Origin: Micromonospora sp. NBRC 110009
GTDB lineage: Bacteria > Actinomycetota > Actinomycetes > Mycobacteriales > Micromonosporaceae
DNA: 64,000 nt
NCBI RefSeq assembly: GCF_030518795.1
Contig: NZ_CP130427.1
Span: 5,518,001-5,582,000 of the forward strand
Direction of reading: 5' to 3'
The notes beneath the pieces are model-generated. The model made no database searches and was not told the DNA's origin. It saw only the letters and a program-made list of their open reading frames with translations. Below, piece after piece: positions 1 to 9,137 of the stretch (the first letter of the stretch is position 1; each line of letters starts with the position of its first letter). The position numbers were made by a program, and so were the translations under genes.

Positions 1-252
1 TTCGGCTCAGCCGGACGTCGTGTGGCCGGATCCGGCGAAAAGCGAGGCGCTGGCGGTGGAAGGCGCCGAGGCCGCCAGCCGGCGGGAGGCGACGACGGTT
101 CCTTGCGCGCATGGCGCTCGCGGTCCGCGCGGGCTGTCGTCGAGCCGCACCGGCGCAGCGTTCGTGAGTCGCCTGGTGGCTCGTGGTCGCAATGACCGGA
201 CGGCATTACTTAGAGCAGCGGCGGCGTGACGGTCGTTGGTACCTTCTGCCGC

Positions 253-612
253 ATGAGTGGGGGCCGGGGCTCTGGAAGCCGCAACAAGCGGCGGCAGGTC
301 AGCGACGAGGGACGGGCTGCGGCTGCGCAGGACTACCGGGAGTCGGTGGGCCGGTTGCAGCACACCGCCTACCGGAACCTGCGGCAGACGATCGCCTACG
401 CCACCATCTTCGTCGCGGTCGTCGCCACCTGGATGCTGTTCATCGGCCAGGCCACACCGACGAGCATCCCGTGGTACGCCGTGTCGATCCTCAGCGGCGC
501 GTTCGGCCTGGCCACCTACTTCGTCCGGGAATCGCGCCCGCGGCTCTACGTGCTCGCCGCCGCCGTCGTCCTGGCTGTGGTGGGCGTGACCGGCATGTTC
601 CTCACCGACTAG
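253..612 (+). CDS. Small three-helix membrane protein, unknown function
   Basis: A 119-residue protein with a basic, Arg/Lys-rich N-terminus followed by three likely membrane helices: around QTIAYATIFVAVVATW, WYAVSILSGAFGLATY and LYVLAAAVVLAVVGVTGMFL. No family is recognised. The ATG at 253 is preferred because the protein then begins just before the basic segment. An upstream in-frame GTG at 226 is possible and neither start has a clear ribosome binding site. It sits at the left end of the conjugative-element region, so an accessory role in the element is possible but unproven. Confidence 0.5.
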   Translation: MSGGRGSGSRNKRRQVSDEGRAAAAQDYRESVGRLQHTAYRNLRQTIAYATIFVAVVATWMLFIGQATPTSIPWYAVSILSGAFGLATYFVRESRPRLYVLAAAVVLAVVGVTGMFLTD

Positions 613-692
613 CGCGGCGCAGATGACACTGTCGGTCGAGCCGGGAAGCGCTGGCCGCCTTCGCCCGCCACGTCGATCGCGCCGCCGCAGAC

Positions 693-1022
693 GTGTGGGA
701 CATCCGCGCCTACCTCAACCACCACGCGGACGTCACGACCGGAGGCGAGCGGATCAAGATCGCCAAGAGGGCGCACGAGCACGCGATAGAGGCAGCCAAC
801 AAAAACGGTGCACAGTCGGTGTGTCGTGACGAAGCGGCTCTCGATTGGCAGGTGGAAGTGGAAACAGCGGCCTGTCGCCGGCCTCGGCTCAGAGAAGGGC
901 CCCGGGCCCGGGGCGCTGGCGATGCCGCGCTCCGCCTGCCCGCGGCCCGCCGGCCGGCGCGCGGCCACCGCCCCTGGCGGCGGATGAAGCGCCCGGCCGG
1001 GGTGGAGGCAGGCCAGAGGTGA
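693..1022 (+). CDS. Possible small protein or gene remnant
   Basis: The first ~45 codons read like a helical protein (DIRAYLNHHADV, IKIAKRAHEHAIEAANK). The same frame stays protein-like upstream to about 650 without an ATG. After about codon 50 it turns into Arg/Pro/Ala-rich sequence typical of non-coding high-GC DNA. I read this as either a short GTG-start gene or the decayed 3' part of a larger one. No function is recognised. Confidence 0.2.
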   Translation: MWDIRAYLNHHADVTTGGERIKIAKRAHEHAIEAANKNGAQSVCRDEAALDWQVEVETAACRRPRLREGPRARGAGDAALRLPAARRPARGHRPWRRMKRPAGVEAGQR

Positions 1023-1160
1023 GCGAGATCGGTTGGACTCAGCCGGCCCGGGAAAGCGGCATCGGTCCGCAGCTCGAGAGCCGACGTGGCCGGCAGCGGC
1101 AGCGTCAGACAATGGGCGGCGGGCCCTGAGGTGACAGTGAGGTCGGCGGCCTGTCTCGTA

Positions 1161-1982
1161 CTAGAGAGCGACGGCGAGCAGCCGCTGATTTGGGCCGAGG
1201 GAATCAAGGTGGGCCAGGGCCTGCTCCAGGTAGGTGATGCGGTGAGCGAGGGCATCGCTGGCCGGGGCGATCTTGCGACCGTCGGCGGTGAGCATCGCAT
1301 CGCCGGCGACGGCGCTCGCGGCCCGGTAGTGCTGGTAGGCGACTTCGCCTGCCTGGTACATCTCCAGCTCCCCGACGGAGGGTTGCCCGGGACCGAGTGC
1401 GGCGGCGTGCAGACGCATGGCCTGTACGCGGGGCTGGGCGTGGAAGTCCGCGACCGCGGACTCGAGGGGGTAGCGGTCGGGGTCGGTGAGGTGGCGGGTT
1501 TCGAACATCGGCCATGGGGTGGCCGCTCTGGTGCCATGCACGACCCGCTGCCAGACCTGGTGGCGGATGCCGGCGCCCACGGCCGCGGCCTGGCGCATGC
1601 CGGCCAGGTCGAGCAGCCGCACCGGTCCGCCCACGCATGGCGCAGGGCGGCCCCTGCGCAGCCCGATCATGAGGTGGTGCTGCCAGAGCCGCAGCCGCGG
1701 CACCGCCCAGAACAGGGCCGTGAAAGTGCCGGTCACACCGAAGTGTGTGTCGAGGTGGTGGCTCGTGAGCGCCGCCGCGGGCAGCTCCTCGGGCAGACAG
1801 ATCACCATCGTGGCGATGCTCGGGGCCGGCGTGACGGTCGGCCGCGACGCGGTGGCGGCCGCCCGGATGGCGGCCGGACGCGGCCCTGACGGCGGAGCGG
1901 CCTTCGCGGCGGCCGGTCGTGCGGGGACGGCAGGCACCCGGCTGCCGTGTCGGGTCAGCGGAGTGCCGTTGACAGGGGACAT
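1161..1982 (-). CDS. Hypothetical protein of the conjugative element
   Basis: The product has 273 residues. The ATG at 1982 is chosen because GGAGG lies about 8 nt upstream on the minus strand. The N-terminal ~60 residues are Ala/Pro-rich and probably disordered. The rest is a mixed alpha/beta soluble domain with conserved-looking pieces such as TPWPMFETRHLTDPDRYPLE and a helical C-terminus (ITYLEQALAHLDSLG). I recognise no family. It lies alone, upstream of a non-coding stretch rich in TGTCAG/CTGACA motifs shared with the rest of the element. Confidence 0.6.
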   Translation of the reverse strand: MSPVNGTPLTRHGSRVPAVPARPAAAKAAPPSGPRPAAIRAAATASRPTVTPAPSIATMVICLPEELPAAALTSHHLDTHFGVTGTFTALFWAVPRLRLWQHHLMIGLRRGRPAPCVGGPVRLLDLAGMRQAAAVGAGIRHQVWQRVVHGTRAATPWPMFETRHLTDPDRYPLESAVADFHAQPRVQAMRLHAAALGPGQPSVGELEMYQAGEVAYQHYRAASAVAGDAMLTADGRKIAPASDALAHRITYLEQALAHLDSLGPNQRLLAVAL

Positions 1983-2248
1983 GCGTGATCCTCCTTCGAT
2001 GGCCTTGCGCGCGGAGCGCAGGGATGACCGGCCCACGGGGCGCGCGGGTCGGCTTCAGGCGAACGGAAAGATGCAGTGGTGCGAGTGGCTGGTCGACCTC
2101 GAAGGGCCGCCGCGCGGGATGTGTGCCGACCGGCCGAAGCGGGTGGGCATCGCACACCGCAGGGGTGCGGCGGGGATCCCTGAGATGGGACCGGACCGGG
2201 ATGCTGCGAAATGTGGGGTGATGTTGGCCGAGACGGTAGCGGCCCGAT

Positions 2249-2386
2249 CTGTCAGCGCCCGTCGCCCCCGTCCTGGCGGAAGCGGTGCTGAGCTGCGATG
2301 TCAGCCCGTGTCCCGGCCGCGCCGCCAGGGTTGCCGGATGCCTGTCAGGTCAGGTGGGTCTGACAGGCGACCGGCGGCGGTGACAG
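2249..2386. repeat. CTGACAG/TGTCAG motif cluster A
   Basis: The gene-free stretch 1983-2577 holds CTGTCAG at 2249, TGTCAG at 2299, CTGTCAG at 2342, CTGACAG at 2360 and TGACAG at 2381, in both orientations. The same short motif recurs in other intergenic gaps of the element (10166-10275, 17069-17239, 19168-19593, 21027-21094). Nothing else was recognised in this stretch apart from a weak hairpin near 2003-2021, just upstream of the ribosome binding site of the gene starting at 1982. Confidence 0.5.
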
Positions 2387-2577
2387 ATGGACGCCGCCGA
2401 CCGGGCGCCACCAACCTGGGCCATCATGGGCCAGTAGCAAGGCGTTCGAGCGGTCACCAGCGGGTACCAGAGCAACGCCCACCGTCGCGAGTAGGCGTCT
2501 CGGGCATGACGACCAGTTGAGCGCGCTCTTGGGAACTGATGGTGTGGAAGCAGGAAGGGCACGCGCGGCACGCCGCA

Positions 2578-2946
2578 CTATGCGCGCAGGTCGCCGAGCC
2601 ACCACACGTCATGGGTTGTCCAGGCGCTCGGAGTGCCCGACACCTGCAGTGTGACGCCGCCATCAAAGCTGAGGACCAGGTCGGCGTTGTCCGCCACGGT
2701 GACGGCTGTGACGGTCAGGTTCAGCACTCCGAGTAGGGCCGGTAACGCGGACGCCGGCTCCTCCGCCGCCAGGTTGAAGACAGAAGGCGGGGGCGGGAGT
2801 GCCTTACACATGGTATCGATGTACAGCCGCAGCTCGGTCGGCGCCATGGCCGCGCTGTCGCTGGTGAATGTGACGAAGGGCCAAGCCTGACGGACGCCAA
2901 CCTCAGTGACGAAGAAGCCGACCAGCGAGCGCGGGTCATGGTTCAT
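2578..2946 (-). CDS. Hypothetical protein, possibly DUF6188-like
   Basis: A 122-residue soluble protein with alternating beta-strand-like pieces (VGFFVTEVGVRQAWPFVTF, DLVLSFDGGVTLQVSG) and a Trp-rich end (DVWWLGDL). The pattern of a short hydrophobic strand, an FDGG turn and a second strand resembles small actinobacterial proteins annotated as DUF6188, but this is from memory and uncertain. The ATG at 2946 opens the frame. It lies downstream of the GTPase genes on the same strand, so it could be part of that accessory block. Confidence 0.55.
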   Translation of the reverse strand: MNHDPRSLVGFFVTEVGVRQAWPFVTFTSDSAAMAPTELRLYIDTMCKALPPPPSVFNLAAEEPASALPALLGVLNLTVTAVTVADNADLVLSFDGGVTLQVSGTPSAWTTHDVWWLGDLRA

Positions 2947-3103
2947 GTCGCCAGGCTAGCGACCGCCCGCGGTGTGCCCTGCATGCCCGATGTGGCGGCC
3001 GGCGGCAGGCAATCACGGTCAGCGATGAGAGTGACGAACAGGCCGTGACCAGCAAGGAGGGCGGGTAGTCGGACCGCCAACAGCATAGGTGCAGCCCACG
3101 TGC

Positions 3104-4699
3104 CTATGCCCCTGTCTGGTGCAGCGGCCTTGCGTCCGATCGAGCCAGACCCTCGCCTTCCGCGATGGCTTCTTGCAGTTGCCTGACGAGCTGGCGCAGG
3201 CTCGCGTCGAGGTCGACCTGGTCTTTCGTCTGGGCGATGATCTCGTCGTGTACGTCGTCGACGAACGGCTGCCAGGTGTCGCGGGCGAGCCGCGTGCAGT
3301 CGGCGATGACCTGTTGACGCATCTCGGCCGCGGCCTTGTCCTGGTTCAGGCGCGTGCGATTCGCGAGGTACTGGTCGACGAACGTCGTCAGGTAGACGGT
3401 GAGGGAGAGCGCGGCTTCGACGGTGCCGACGTACGGCTTCACCTTCTCGGCCATCTTTAGCGTCTTGGTCTCCTTGCCGGCAGTCTCCCCGACGTCTGCG
3501 GTCATGGTCTTCAGCACGCCGAGCAGCATGCCCCCGATGTTCTTGGTGTGCTCCGAGATCTGACCGGGCGCGCCCGGGACGGTGGCAGCGTTCTCCTTGG
3601 ACTTGAGTGTCCCGACCAGCGAAGCGAAGCCGGCCCAGGTGGGGAGGGCGCGGTCTCGCTCCTTGCCCTTGCGGATCGACTGCCGCAACCGGTCTAGGTG
3701 GCCCTCATGCCTGGTGAACCACTCGCCGACCTTGCGCTGCAGCTCGTCGGCGGCGGAGCCGGAATCCCACGACCGCCGCAGCACCTCGTCGACGAGACCT
3801 TCGAGGCCGGCCTGAGCGGCCCGGTCGAGGTTGCCGAGCTGCCTCTCCCATTGGTCGCGGCGATCGACGCCGTGGGCCGCCACCCTGGCTTGTTCCGCGT
3901 AGTCCGCCAGTTGCCCGCGCAGTACGGACAAGGTCTCGTCCAACACCGCTGACCAGTACCGTTGCCCGGCCGCATGCCGCCACCCGGGCAGGGCTGACGG
4001 GGACACCGCCCCGAAAGCGTTCGTGAGGTCCTGCATGCCGTCCCAGTCCCGGAACTCGTCCCAGGTGTCGCGGCCGAGATCGGTGACCGGCCCGGCGGTC
4101 TGGAACGGGTCCTGCGAGACGACGAAGACCGGCACCCGGTCGTCAAGGCCGAACAGGTCCCGCAACTCGCGGACCTTGCGGTCACCGAGTTCCCGGTACC
4201 CCGGGAGGTCGTACTCCGGGTTCCCGGCGGCCTCGTCGAACCGGGAGATGACGAACCACATCGTCCCGGCCGGCCAGCCCTGCGTGAACAGCCTCCGGAG
4301 CACGTCACGTTCGGCGGTCACCAGCTGCGGGGTCAGCACCGCGATGCCGACGTCGGTGAGCCCGACCGCGGCCATCGCGAGGGAGCTGTTCTGTTCGCGG
4401 ACGCCTGACGCGCCGACGTCGAATCCGGGGGTGTCGCGGACGATGCACGTACCCAACTCGACCTCGTTGACCTCGAAGGTCTCGTGGCGAGCGCTGATCG
4501 TCAGCCAGTCGGGAACGTCGCGGCCCGAGTCGACGAGCAAGCGGCGGAGCAGGGAGCTCTTGCCGGTGTCGTAGGACCCGAAGAGGGTCACGACCGGTTG
4601 GTCCCGCTTCTGGAAGGCGTCCCAGTCGTCGGCGTACCGCCCGGGCGATCCACCGGGAAGCCGCCCCAGCCAGTCGCGCACCGCGTCGATGTCAACCAC
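3104..4699 (-). CDS. Dynamin-like GTPase, single G domain
   Basis: The product has 531 residues. An N-terminal GTPase domain shows the P-loop GSYDTGKSS (residues 41-49), a G3 motif DTPG (89-92) and a G4-position SRFD (152-155) where NKxD is usual. The rest is mostly helical, with coiled-coil-like segments at about 250-350 and a small-residue/hydrophobic stretch at about 380-445 that could touch membrane. This is the layout of bacterial dynamin-like proteins such as the LeoA group. Its start overlaps the end of the upstream two-domain GTPase gene by 8 nt, implying co-translation and a shared complex. The combined function is unknown; membrane remodelling, stress or phage tolerance are possibilities from the family. 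Confidence 0.8.
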   Translation of the reverse strand: MVDIDAVRDWLGRLPGGSPGRYADDWDAFQKRDQPVVTLFGSYDTGKSSLLRRLLVDSGRDVPDWLTISARHETFEVNEVELGTCIVRDTPGFDVGASGVREQNSSLAMAAVGLTDVGIAVLTPQLVTAERDVLRRLFTQGWPAGTMWFVISRFDEAAGNPEYDLPGYRELGDRKVRELRDLFGLDDRVPVFVVSQDPFQTAGPVTDLGRDTWDEFRDWDGMQDLTNAFGAVSPSALPGWRHAAGQRYWSAVLDETLSVLRGQLADYAEQARVAAHGVDRRDQWERQLGNLDRAAQAGLEGLVDEVLRRSWDSGSAADELQRKVGEWFTRHEGHLDRLRQSIRKGKERDRALPTWAGFASLVGTLKSKENAATVPGAPGQISEHTKNIGGMLLGVLKTMTADVGETAGKETKTLKMAEKVKPYVGTVEAALSLTVYLTTFVDQYLANRTRLNQDKAAAEMRQQVIADCTRLARDTWQPFVDDVHDEIIAQTKDQVDLDASLRQLVRQLQEAIAEGEGLARSDARPLHQTGA

Positions 4700-7600
4700 T
4701 GTGATCCGTTCCTTCCATTTCTTCCGCGGCCACGATTAGCGCATCGGCCGCCTCGGCCTGTACCTTCGCCGAGTCCATCCGCTCGACGATCGACGATTCC
4801 CGGGCGAGGTGTTCGTCGAGCAGCGCTTCGAGGTCCCTGGTCCGCTGCTCGAGGTAGGCGACGTGGCCTCCCCACTGCTCATCGCGCATGATCAGATCGA
4901 CGGTCCGCGCGGCCGTCTCGTCGATCTTCTGCCACGCCGATTCCTGCTGCTCCCTGTGCTGGCCGGCCTTCTGGGCGTCGGTGGCCATCTCCGCGATGTC
5001 CATGGCGGCGGCGATGGCCCCGAGGACGAGCCCGGCCCGGGCGACGTTGGCGCCGCCCTTGACCGCGCCCCACGGTTTGAACTTGTAGTTGAATTGCTTC
5101 AGGACCGTGTAGAACGCGTCCCGGTTTCCGAGGGCTTTCGCGAGCGGCGCTACGGCTCCTGCGACGCTGCCGGCGCCCGCGACGACCTCCTCGTACCAGC
5201 CGGTTCCCTGGGCCTGGAACTCTGCCGCGAGCTCGGGCGCCACCTGGAGTTCGGCAGCGCGTATCTCGCGCCCGATCGTCGGGAGGTGATCGCCATGCCA
5301 CTCGGCCAACCGGCGTGCCGCGTCGTCGCGGTAGCGTTCAAGATCAGCCTCGAACTGCGGTGTCTTCCACCAGGACTCGACGAGGCTCGTCAGCTTCTGG
5401 GCGTCCTTGCGGTCGAGGTCCGCGACCGCGGATTTCGCCGGCACCGCGTGGCGGTCCACCATGCGGCGGGCGTCCTCGCGCAGTGAGCTCTCGACAATCA
5501 TGGCGTCGCGCAACGCGTCCCGGAGACTGGCGATCAGCGGTTCCAGGTGGCTCAGTGCCTTCTCGCCTTCGGCCAGCATCTGGTGCAGCGTGTGCCGGTG
5601 ACGCTTGAGGGCGGTAACCGCCGCGTCGAGGGCGGCCGAGGACGCCGCATCGGCCAGCCGCTCGTCGGAGAGGCCGGACAGGGCGCTCGTCAGTGCGGCC
5701 ACGCCGTCCCACAGCCGATGCTCGTCGAAGTCCACGGGCTGCGCCGTTGCCGCCCCACCGACCAGGCCGAACGGATCCCCGGACAGGCAGTGGATCCGGT
5801 CGAGCTCCACGTCGGCGCAACGCGCGGCGAGGGCCGCGCGCAGCTCCTCGCGTTTGCGGTTCTGCAGACGGAGGAAATCATCGGGTGCGGTCAGCGGATC
5901 GGCGCCCAGCTCGTCGCACCGGTTGATGAGAAACACCGTCCGCCCGCCCTTGGCGGCGGTCATCTCCGTACCGCGCAGGAGCTCCTCCAGCATCGAGGTG
6001 TTGCCGACCAGCAGGTTGACGTGGACGACGACGAGCACGAGAGCGGCCTCGGTGATCGCCTCGAGCGCGGTGGCGTCGTGCTCGTCGTGTCCGCTCTGCA
6101 GGCCGGGCGTGTCCACGAGATCGAACCCGGGGAACCGGTAGCGGCTCGCGGCCGTTGTCGCCGGCAGCGCGCGGGTGTCGAACGCGGTGTCCGGCCGCAG
6201 GCCACGGTCCACCATGATCCGGTGGACCAGCGACGACTTACCCGAGTTGTAGTCACCCAGCACGGCGAAGACCGGCCGCGCCCCGCGGACGCGCCAGAAG
6301 GCTCGAACGACGTCGGCCAGCGCCGGGTCACGCCGGGCCGCGTCCTCCAGGTCGTGACGCCAGGAGTAGATCTGCGCCGGCGTCGGTGACCGCCACGCCT
6401 CGGTCACGGCGTGTGCCAGCCGCGTGCGGTCCGCCTCCTGGCGACTCGCGTACGCCTCGCGCACCGCCTCGCCGATCTGCACCGGCTGGTGGTCGACGCC
6501 GGACTCCAGCCAGTCCTCGCCCAGCAACGCCCGGGTCACCTCGGCCGGGGTTTCCCCCATCCGGCGCTGTGCCCGCCGCAGGACGTCGGTCACCGCCGGC
6601 GTGGGCCGGACCGCGTCGGCGTAGGTCCGCAGGCTGTCGAGCAGCCGCGTGATCCGGGCGCGCGCCATCCGACGCTCGATCGCGGCGCTCAGCGACTCGC
6701 CGACCGCGGGCCCCAGCGACGTCCACGCGGCTCTGCGGCTGTCCTGGACGAGCGCGTCCTCGTAGGCGACGAACGTCCGGTCCACCGCCCGATGACCTTC
6801 GGCGATGGCGTCGGCCTTCGCCTTCCGGGTCTGCTCCGCCCCCTGCTCGCTCGCCTTCTTACCGAAGTGCTTCCCGACCTGCGTGACGATGCCGATGCCG
6901 GCGACCGTGGTGGCGAGCACCCATCCCGCGGGGTTCCAGATGAGTGGCAGCGCAAGGGCGCCGAGACCCACCGCGATGCTCGTGCCCTGGGCGGCGTCAC
7001 CCGCCACGCTGCCGCCCTTGTCGCCGGCGATCGTCGCGGCGTGCACTGCGGCCGGCCCGCTCGCGGCGGACTCGTCGTCCACCGCGATCTCCAGCTCACG
7101 CTGCAGGAACACCTGACGGTCCGCCCACACGGCCTGCGCCGCGGTGGCCATGGCTCCTTCGTCGTACGTGGCTGCCCGGAACTCCGGCTCGCCGAACGCC
7201 TTGCGCTCGGCGAAGGCCCGCTGGATCGCGTCGTCTACGTTGACCTTCGCCTGCCGGTGGCAGCCCGACAGGTGCGACGCGGCGAGATGCCGGACGAAAC
7301 GGTCCAGCGACCCCTTGGGCGGCGAGGTGTACGGGCCGCCCCGCGCCTGCTCGGACAGATCGACCAGATCTCCGCTGAGCGCCGCGTCGTGCAGCCACTG
7401 GGCACGTTCGGCGTCCTCCGGATAGCCCAGCACGGCGAACAGCGACTCGACCCGGCGCTCCAGGGACTCCGCCTCCCGCTCGAGCTCGGCCGCCAGGTTT
7501 TCGAGCTGGCCGATCCCGCGGCGGCACCGTGACCGGATGTCCTCGCGCAGCGCGGTCAGCCGCAGATCTGCGCCGCCCTCCGCGATCGAGGCGGTGATAA

Positions 7601-8486
7601 GGCGCTCCAGCTCGGGGAAGTTCGACCAGCGGTCGAGGTAGTCCGTGCCGAAACGCTCCCGTTCGTTGTGGAAGTCCTCCGGGAATGGACCGCGGAACGG
7701 GGTCGCGGCGCGCGCGTACAGGGCCCGCTGGCTCTGGATCGCGACGACCGGGACGTCGAACAACCCGATCTGGGCGAGCTGGGTCCGGATGTTGTCGGCG
7801 TGCTGGCGAACCGTCTCGGACAGATGCCGGCGGCCGGACTCCCGGACCACCGCCGGGTGATGCCAGCGCCGGTTGCGGGAGTTGAGGACGGCCACCACCG
7901 GCTTTCCCCGGTCGAGGACCCAGGCGGCGATCTTCTCGAACTCCATCGCCTGCTGGGACTGGCTGTCGAAGCACAGGAGCACAATGTCGGCGATCTCAAC
8001 CGCCGCGCGGGCCCGGGCTTCGAGGACATCACGACTCTCGGAGGCGCCCCAGCCGTTGATCCCGGGTGTGTCGAACAGCCGGCAGTCCCGCCACGCGACA
8101 TGGCGCACTTCGGTGGTGAAATCGTTGTCACCGGGTGAGACGTACGCCCCGTCGAGCCGGCCGAACACCGACAGCAGGGTGCTCTTCCCGGCGCCGGTCC
8201 GCCCGAAGAACGCGATGTTGAACGTGCCGAGCGACTCCCGCTCACGGTCGAGGTGACGCCGCAGCTCCGCCGGAAACCCCTGGACGAAGTCTCTTAGCCG
8301 AGCGATCGAGCCCGGGCCCTGCCCTTGGGTGAAGGCGGCGACCAAGCCGTCCGTGATGTCGTCCAGGTGCACCAGTTCCGCGCGTCCCTGCTCGACGGCC
8401 GACCGAACGGCCTCCTCGAATGACCGCACCTCTGTCGTCAACTCATCATCACTTTCGCTGCCTGACGGGTCACGGCTCGAATGCAC
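4692..8486 (-). CDS. Dynamin-like protein with two GTPase domains
   Basis: About 1264 residues from a GTG at 8486. The frame stays open upstream to 8864, but that part is low-complexity and overlaps the divergent gene, so the start is uncertain. G domain 1 has P-loop GRTGAGKST (about 95-103) and DTPG (139-142), with NSRN in place of NKxD. A hydrophobic, glycine-rich segment (about 504-534) may insert in membrane. G domain 2 has GDYNSGKSS (about 744-752), DTPG (792-795) and NRCDE (855-859). A helical C-terminus follows with another Gly/Ala-rich stretch. Tandem G domains in one chain occur in some bacterial dynamins such as Bacillus DynA. With the overlapping downstream gene the locus encodes three G domains. 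Confidence 0.8.
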   Translation of the reverse strand: MHSSRDPSGSESDDELTTEVRSFEEAVRSAVEQGRAELVHLDDITDGLVAAFTQGQGPGSIARLRDFVQGFPAELRRHLDRERESLGTFNIAFFGRTGAGKSTLLSVFGRLDGAYVSPGDNDFTTEVRHVAWRDCRLFDTPGINGWGASESRDVLEARARAAVEIADIVLLCFDSQSQQAMEFEKIAAWVLDRGKPVVAVLNSRNRRWHHPAVVRESGRRHLSETVRQHADNIRTQLAQIGLFDVPVVAIQSQRALYARAATPFRGPFPEDFHNERERFGTDYLDRWSNFPELERLITASIAEGGADLRLTALREDIRSRCRRGIGQLENLAAELEREAESLERRVESLFAVLGYPEDAERAQWLHDAALSGDLVDLSEQARGGPYTSPPKGSLDRFVRHLAASHLSGCHRQAKVNVDDAIQRAFAERKAFGEPEFRAATYDEGAMATAAQAVWADRQVFLQRELEIAVDDESAASGPAAVHAATIAGDKGGSVAGDAAQGTSIAVGLGALALPLIWNPAGWVLATTVAGIGIVTQVGKHFGKKASEQGAEQTRKAKADAIAEGHRAVDRTFVAYEDALVQDSRRAAWTSLGPAVGESLSAAIERRMARARITRLLDSLRTYADAVRPTPAVTDVLRRAQRRMGETPAEVTRALLGEDWLESGVDHQPVQIGEAVREAYASRQEADRTRLAHAVTEAWRSPTPAQIYSWRHDLEDAARRDPALADVVRAFWRVRGARPVFAVLGDYNSGKSSLVHRIMVDRGLRPDTAFDTRALPATTAASRYRFPGFDLVDTPGLQSGHDEHDATALEAITEAALVLVVVHVNLLVGNTSMLEELLRGTEMTAAKGGRTVFLINRCDELGADPLTAPDDFLRLQNRKREELRAALAARCADVELDRIHCLSGDPFGLVGGAATAQPVDFDEHRLWDGVAALTSALSGLSDERLADAASSAALDAAVTALKRHRHTLHQMLAEGEKALSHLEPLIASLRDALRDAMIVESSLREDARRMVDRHAVPAKSAVADLDRKDAQKLTSLVESWWKTPQFEADLERYRDDAARRLAEWHGDHLPTIGREIRAAELQVAPELAAEFQAQGTGWYEEVVAGAGSVAGAVAPLAKALGNRDAFYTVLKQFNYKFKPWGAVKGGANVARAGLVLGAIAAAMDIAEMATDAQKAGQHREQQESAWQKIDETAARTVDLIMRDEQWGGHVAYLEQRTRDLEALLDEHLARESSIVERMDSAKVQAEAADALIVAAEEMEGTDHSG

Positions 8487-8611
8487 CGTCAACTTGCCGG
8501 CGCCCAATACCGAGAAGTTGTCTACGGGATGCGTGGCGATCTTGTCCAGCGTGAAGCTGAGTTCAAGGCCGGTCTGTCGGGGGAGCGACAGCGCACTGGA
8601 GAATGAGGCCC

Positions 8612-9124
8612 ATGCCCTTGCCCGACTCGGTCCGTCGGATCGCCGTGGTTCTGGGGCGTCTTGCACCGCCGTACGGGCCGCTGGAGCTGCCACCACCGAT
8701 CTCGCCAGACGAGCCACTCGACGACATCGCCCCCGGCTACGCCGAGTTCTTGCGCCTTGCCGACGGGGCTGTATGTGGCAGCGCCGGCGACATCCGGCTG
8801 TGGTCAGCAGCCTCGGTGCGGCAGACGCCGTGGGTGGCCGACGACTTGCCGGGCGGTGCTGCACGGTGGTGCGCGGTCGCGGACGTGCTGGAGAATCCCG
8901 TTCTGGTGGAGCGAGCCACCGGGGAGGTGTGGTGGTTCTCCAACCTGAACGTCGTCTGGTACACCGACGCTGAGCTGGCCAGTTTCGCGAAGCTGGCGGA
9001 CGACGTCGCTGGGTTCATCGACTACCTCATCCTCGGCCCTGGCTACGTGCAGCACCTGTCGAGTGGGCCAGACGACCCGTGGCTGCAGGCGCTGTCGAGC
9101 AGTGACCCGCGCCAGCAGGGCTGA
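8612..9124 (+). CDS. SUKH (SMI1/KNR4)-like protein
   Basis: A 170-residue acidic soluble protein. The segment PGYAEFLRLADGAVCGSAGD matches the SUKH-superfamily pattern of a YxxFLxxANG-like helix followed by a loop, and later strands (TGEVWWFSNLNVVWYTD) fit the fold. SUKH proteins are best known as immunity proteins for polymorphic toxins. No toxin gene is visible beside it, so its role here is open. The ATG at 8612 is preferred over 8603 on ribosome-binding-site spacing. It is divergent from the GTPase pair and ends 13 nt before the convergent Replic_Relax gene. Confidence 0.6.
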   Translation: MPLPDSVRRIAVVLGRLAPPYGPLELPPPISPDEPLDDIAPGYAEFLRLADGAVCGSAGDIRLWSAASVRQTPWVADDLPGGAARWCAVADVLENPVLVERATGEVWWFSNLNVVWYTDAELASFAKLADDVAGFIDYLILGPGYVQHLSSGPDDPWLQALSSSDPRQQG

Positions 9125-9137
9125 CTGCGGCAGCTGG

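Noticed and set aside
2345..2520. Protein-like minus-strand frame (VALVPAGDRSNALLLAHDGPG)
   Set aside because: It has no convincing start or ribosome binding site and overlaps the motif cluster; it is more likely non-coding.
8487..8864. Upstream extension of the two-domain GTPase frame
   Set aside because: The extra ~126 residues are low-complexity and overlap the start of the divergent SUKH-like gene, so a GTG near 8486 was used.
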